Below are positions 63,690 to 64,000 of a stretch of DNA of 64,000 bases, one piece after another. The stretch is from positions 26,035,501 to 26,099,500 of the forward strand of contig JAUIMM010000178.1 of NCBI GenBank assembly GCA_031769625.1, written 5' to 3'. Source of the DNA: Taudactylus pleione. Its lineage: Eukaryota > Chordata > Amphibia > Anura > Myobatrachidae. A program made the position numbers and the translations under genes. The first letter of the stretch is position 1. Each line of letters starts with the position of its first letter. The notes below the pieces were generated by a model that made no database searches, was not told the DNA's origin, and was given only the letters and a program-made list of their open reading frames with translations.

Positions 63690-64000
63690 GGGCCCTTGGT
63701 TCCCGAAGTGACATAATCACTGACCCAGGGGTTAAGGTTAACCTAAGCCCTATAGGTTACCAGAAGCCCAAAGGGAGTCAGTATCTAAAGAAATAAAAAT
63801 AAATTTAGAATTGGGTGTAATTGAAGAGTCGCATAGTGAGTGGTCAAGCCCCATTGTGCTTATTCCAAAGCCCAAAGGGAGTGTGCGTTTCTGCAATGTC
63901 TTCTGGAAATTGAACAATGTGTCAAAGCTCGATGCCTACCCAATGCCTAGGGTGGATGAACTAATTAAAAGGATAGGGACATCCAGATATTTAACCACTC
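63690..64000 (+). pseudogene. Gmr1-like reverse transcriptase, 5-prime part, runs off window
   Basis: From about 63730 one frame reads PYRLPEAQRESVSKEI, LGVIEESHSEWSSPIV, LIPKPKGSVRFCN, KLNNVSKLDAYPMPRVDEL and TSRYLTT, the N-terminal fingers of a Ty3/gypsy RT. The conserved Asp of the RFCxDYRKLN motif is changed (RFCNVFWKLN). The catalytic YxDD lies beyond the window. Its position after the integrase defines the Gmr1 gene order. Confidence 0.85.

Overview
This window looks like transposon-dense, gene-poor DNA from a vertebrate, most probably an anuran amphibian. That rests on the mix of elements: Ngaro (tyrosine-recombinase retrotransposon), a Gmr1-like Ty3/gypsy element, L1/Tx1-like and L2/Rex1-like LINEs, Tc1, several hAT families and abundant GC-rich foldback MITEs. 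I found no host protein-coding gene, rRNA, tRNA or CRISPR. Species is inference; no search was possible.

Layout. 1-5674: a hairpin-rich repeat with CCCTAA-bearing minisatellite, an end of a hAT relative, an 825-bp segment that recurs at 27672, then hAT copy A (2086-5666, TSD GTTTCATT), whose transposase has an in-frame internal deletion. 5675-13203: small MITEs and minisatellites, including a chain-of-hairpins MITE (8022-8560) and a three-layer nest (minisatellite, MITE, TTAA element). 13204-27346: a young, nearly complete Ngaro element with split direct repeats A1/B1/A2/B2 and ORFs for Gag, RT-RNase H, tyrosine recombinase and an SGNH hydrolase. Its RT frame is cut by hAT copy B (15734-22910, TSD ATTTATAC), which has an intact 1037-aa transposase and about 18 tandem 160-bp units between promoter and gene. 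27432-32999: a second chain-of-hairpins MITE holding hAT copy C, a composite of two hAT ends with 795 bp of former flanking DNA between them. 33000-49600: mostly unassigned DNA with foldbacks, microsatellites, a TTAGGG-like minisatellite and L1 fragments. 49740-52725: one L2/Rex1-like LINE split by a Tc1 element and by a TTAA MITE that itself holds a hAT MITE. 53208-53757: a third chain-of-hairpins MITE. 54589-64000: a minus-strand solo LTR, then a plus-strand Gmr1-like element (LTR, SCAN-like gag, protease, integrase, then RT running off the window), decayed and carrying at least two insertions.

How the parts relate. The hAT copies share termini, a TATA plus YY1-like promoter at the right end and a tandem array upstream of the transposase. 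Copy B could supply transposase to A and C. Copies A and C share the same 5-prime flank, and the new target duplication around C indicates that flanking DNA moved with the transposon. In Ngaro, the recombinase and hydrolase frames lack a usable AUG, yet splice acceptors at their starts match in phase two donor sites inside ORF1.
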